The notes under the pieces were generated by a model, which did no database searches, was not told the origin of the DNA, and was given only the letters and a program-made list of their open reading frames with translations. DNA of 64,000 nt, taken from positions 248,001 through 312,000 of the forward strand of contig BLAL01000178.1 in NCBI GenBank assembly GCA_015698045.1. Direction: 5' to 3'. The DNA comes from Rhizophagus clarus. Taxonomy: Eukaryota > Glomeromycota > Glomeromycetes > Glomerales > Glomeraceae. The position numbers were made by a program, and so were the translations under genes. Of this stretch, positions 63,473 through 64,000 are shown in pieces. Numbering within the stretch: position 1 is the stretch's first letter; each line of letters begins with the position of its first letter.

Positions 63473-64000
63473 ATTTCCTGGAACTTTCACATTTCATTTC
63501 TGTGCCTATGATTTTTTTTTTGGTTTTTTTTTGATCTATCTTTTGTGTATTTGTTAATCACTACAAAGGAAGATTATACCATTACAAATTATTATCTCCT
63601 ATTTCTTTTTTACAACTATGTTAATATATGCAATTTTTAAAAATCTATAATGAATAAAATTTTTAAAAGTATTTCTAAAGTCATCATGTGATATACAGAC
63701 ACTGGTGATCTCCAATTTCCAAATCAAGAAACAATAACCGATTTTGTTGTTTTGTTGCTTTTGTAACGTGCCTACGTGCGCGTTTGACTAAGTCACACCC
63801 GATCTCAACAGTTTTGTATTGTTCCATAAAAAAAAAAATTTGATTACGAATTGATACTATATATTCGTGTTTTTATTTTTGAGCACTATTTTGTTTGGAA
63901 TTATATTTAAAAATTAATTTATTTGTACTTGCACGTAGAAAAGTGACTTAAAACAAGATAAGGATAATAGAATAAATAATTCAAAATCAGAATAGGATGG
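63473..64000. other. Right-end intergenic sequence
   Basis: AT-rich sequence after the RRM gene, with CG-containing words near 63765-63790. No gene is seen before the window ends. Confidence 0.5.

Overview
The window is eukaryotic nuclear DNA and looks like an arbuscular mycorrhizal fungus of the Rhizophagus type (Glomeromycotina). The evidence is a very AT-rich background, many short GT-AG introns, fungal-type orthologues, and several lineage-typical families: a SAM-domain protein with a nuclease-like C-terminus, an expanded family fragment with a CLICNDY motif, and a GPH-type sugar transporter. Species assignment is inference. All gene models were read by eye; exon borders are given where I checked the reading phase.

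Layout. 1-4.9 kb: gene-free, AT-rich, four sets of tandem repeats, one with splice-site-like borders in each unit. 4.9-6.5 kb: Wee1-type kinase (+). 7.0-14.9 kb: URB1/Npa1 (-). 16.4-33.35 kb: a compositionally distinct, more GC-rich block that I read as a decayed Polinton/Maverick-like element. It holds family-B DNA polymerase, DDE integrase, A32-like packaging ATPase and Vsr-like nuclease remnants. It also holds a Gag-like CCHC gene with a retropepsin-like domain, which starts only 30 bp from the integrase start on the opposite strand. Small coiled-coil, HTH, membrane and Cys/His-rich genes fill the rest, and no double-jelly-roll capsid gene was recognised. The left end carries an intact SAM plus nuclease-like gene and two intact coiled-coil ORFs. 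The right end is repeat-rich and ends in a perfect 76-bp palindrome inside a truncated lineage-specific gene (33.3-34.8 kb).

35.7-64 kb returns to ordinary gene-dense fungal DNA: an unknown protein (-), RRN3 (-), SGD1/NOM1 (-), PRP5/DDX46 (+), YIH1/IMPACT (-), PDCD2/TSR4 (+), COX17 (+), an Mso1-like protein (-), URM1 (+), a sucrose-type GPH transporter (+), a low-complexity Ser/Thr/Lys/Glu-rich protein (-), a UBXD8/FAF2-type UBX protein (+) and a coiled-coil/RRM protein (+). Host genes are open. In-frame stops are confined to the element, where TGA dominates (about 19 TGA, 7 TAG, 4 TAA by hand count). Four host genes (URB1, RRN3, SGD1, PDCD2/TSR4) act in ribosome production.
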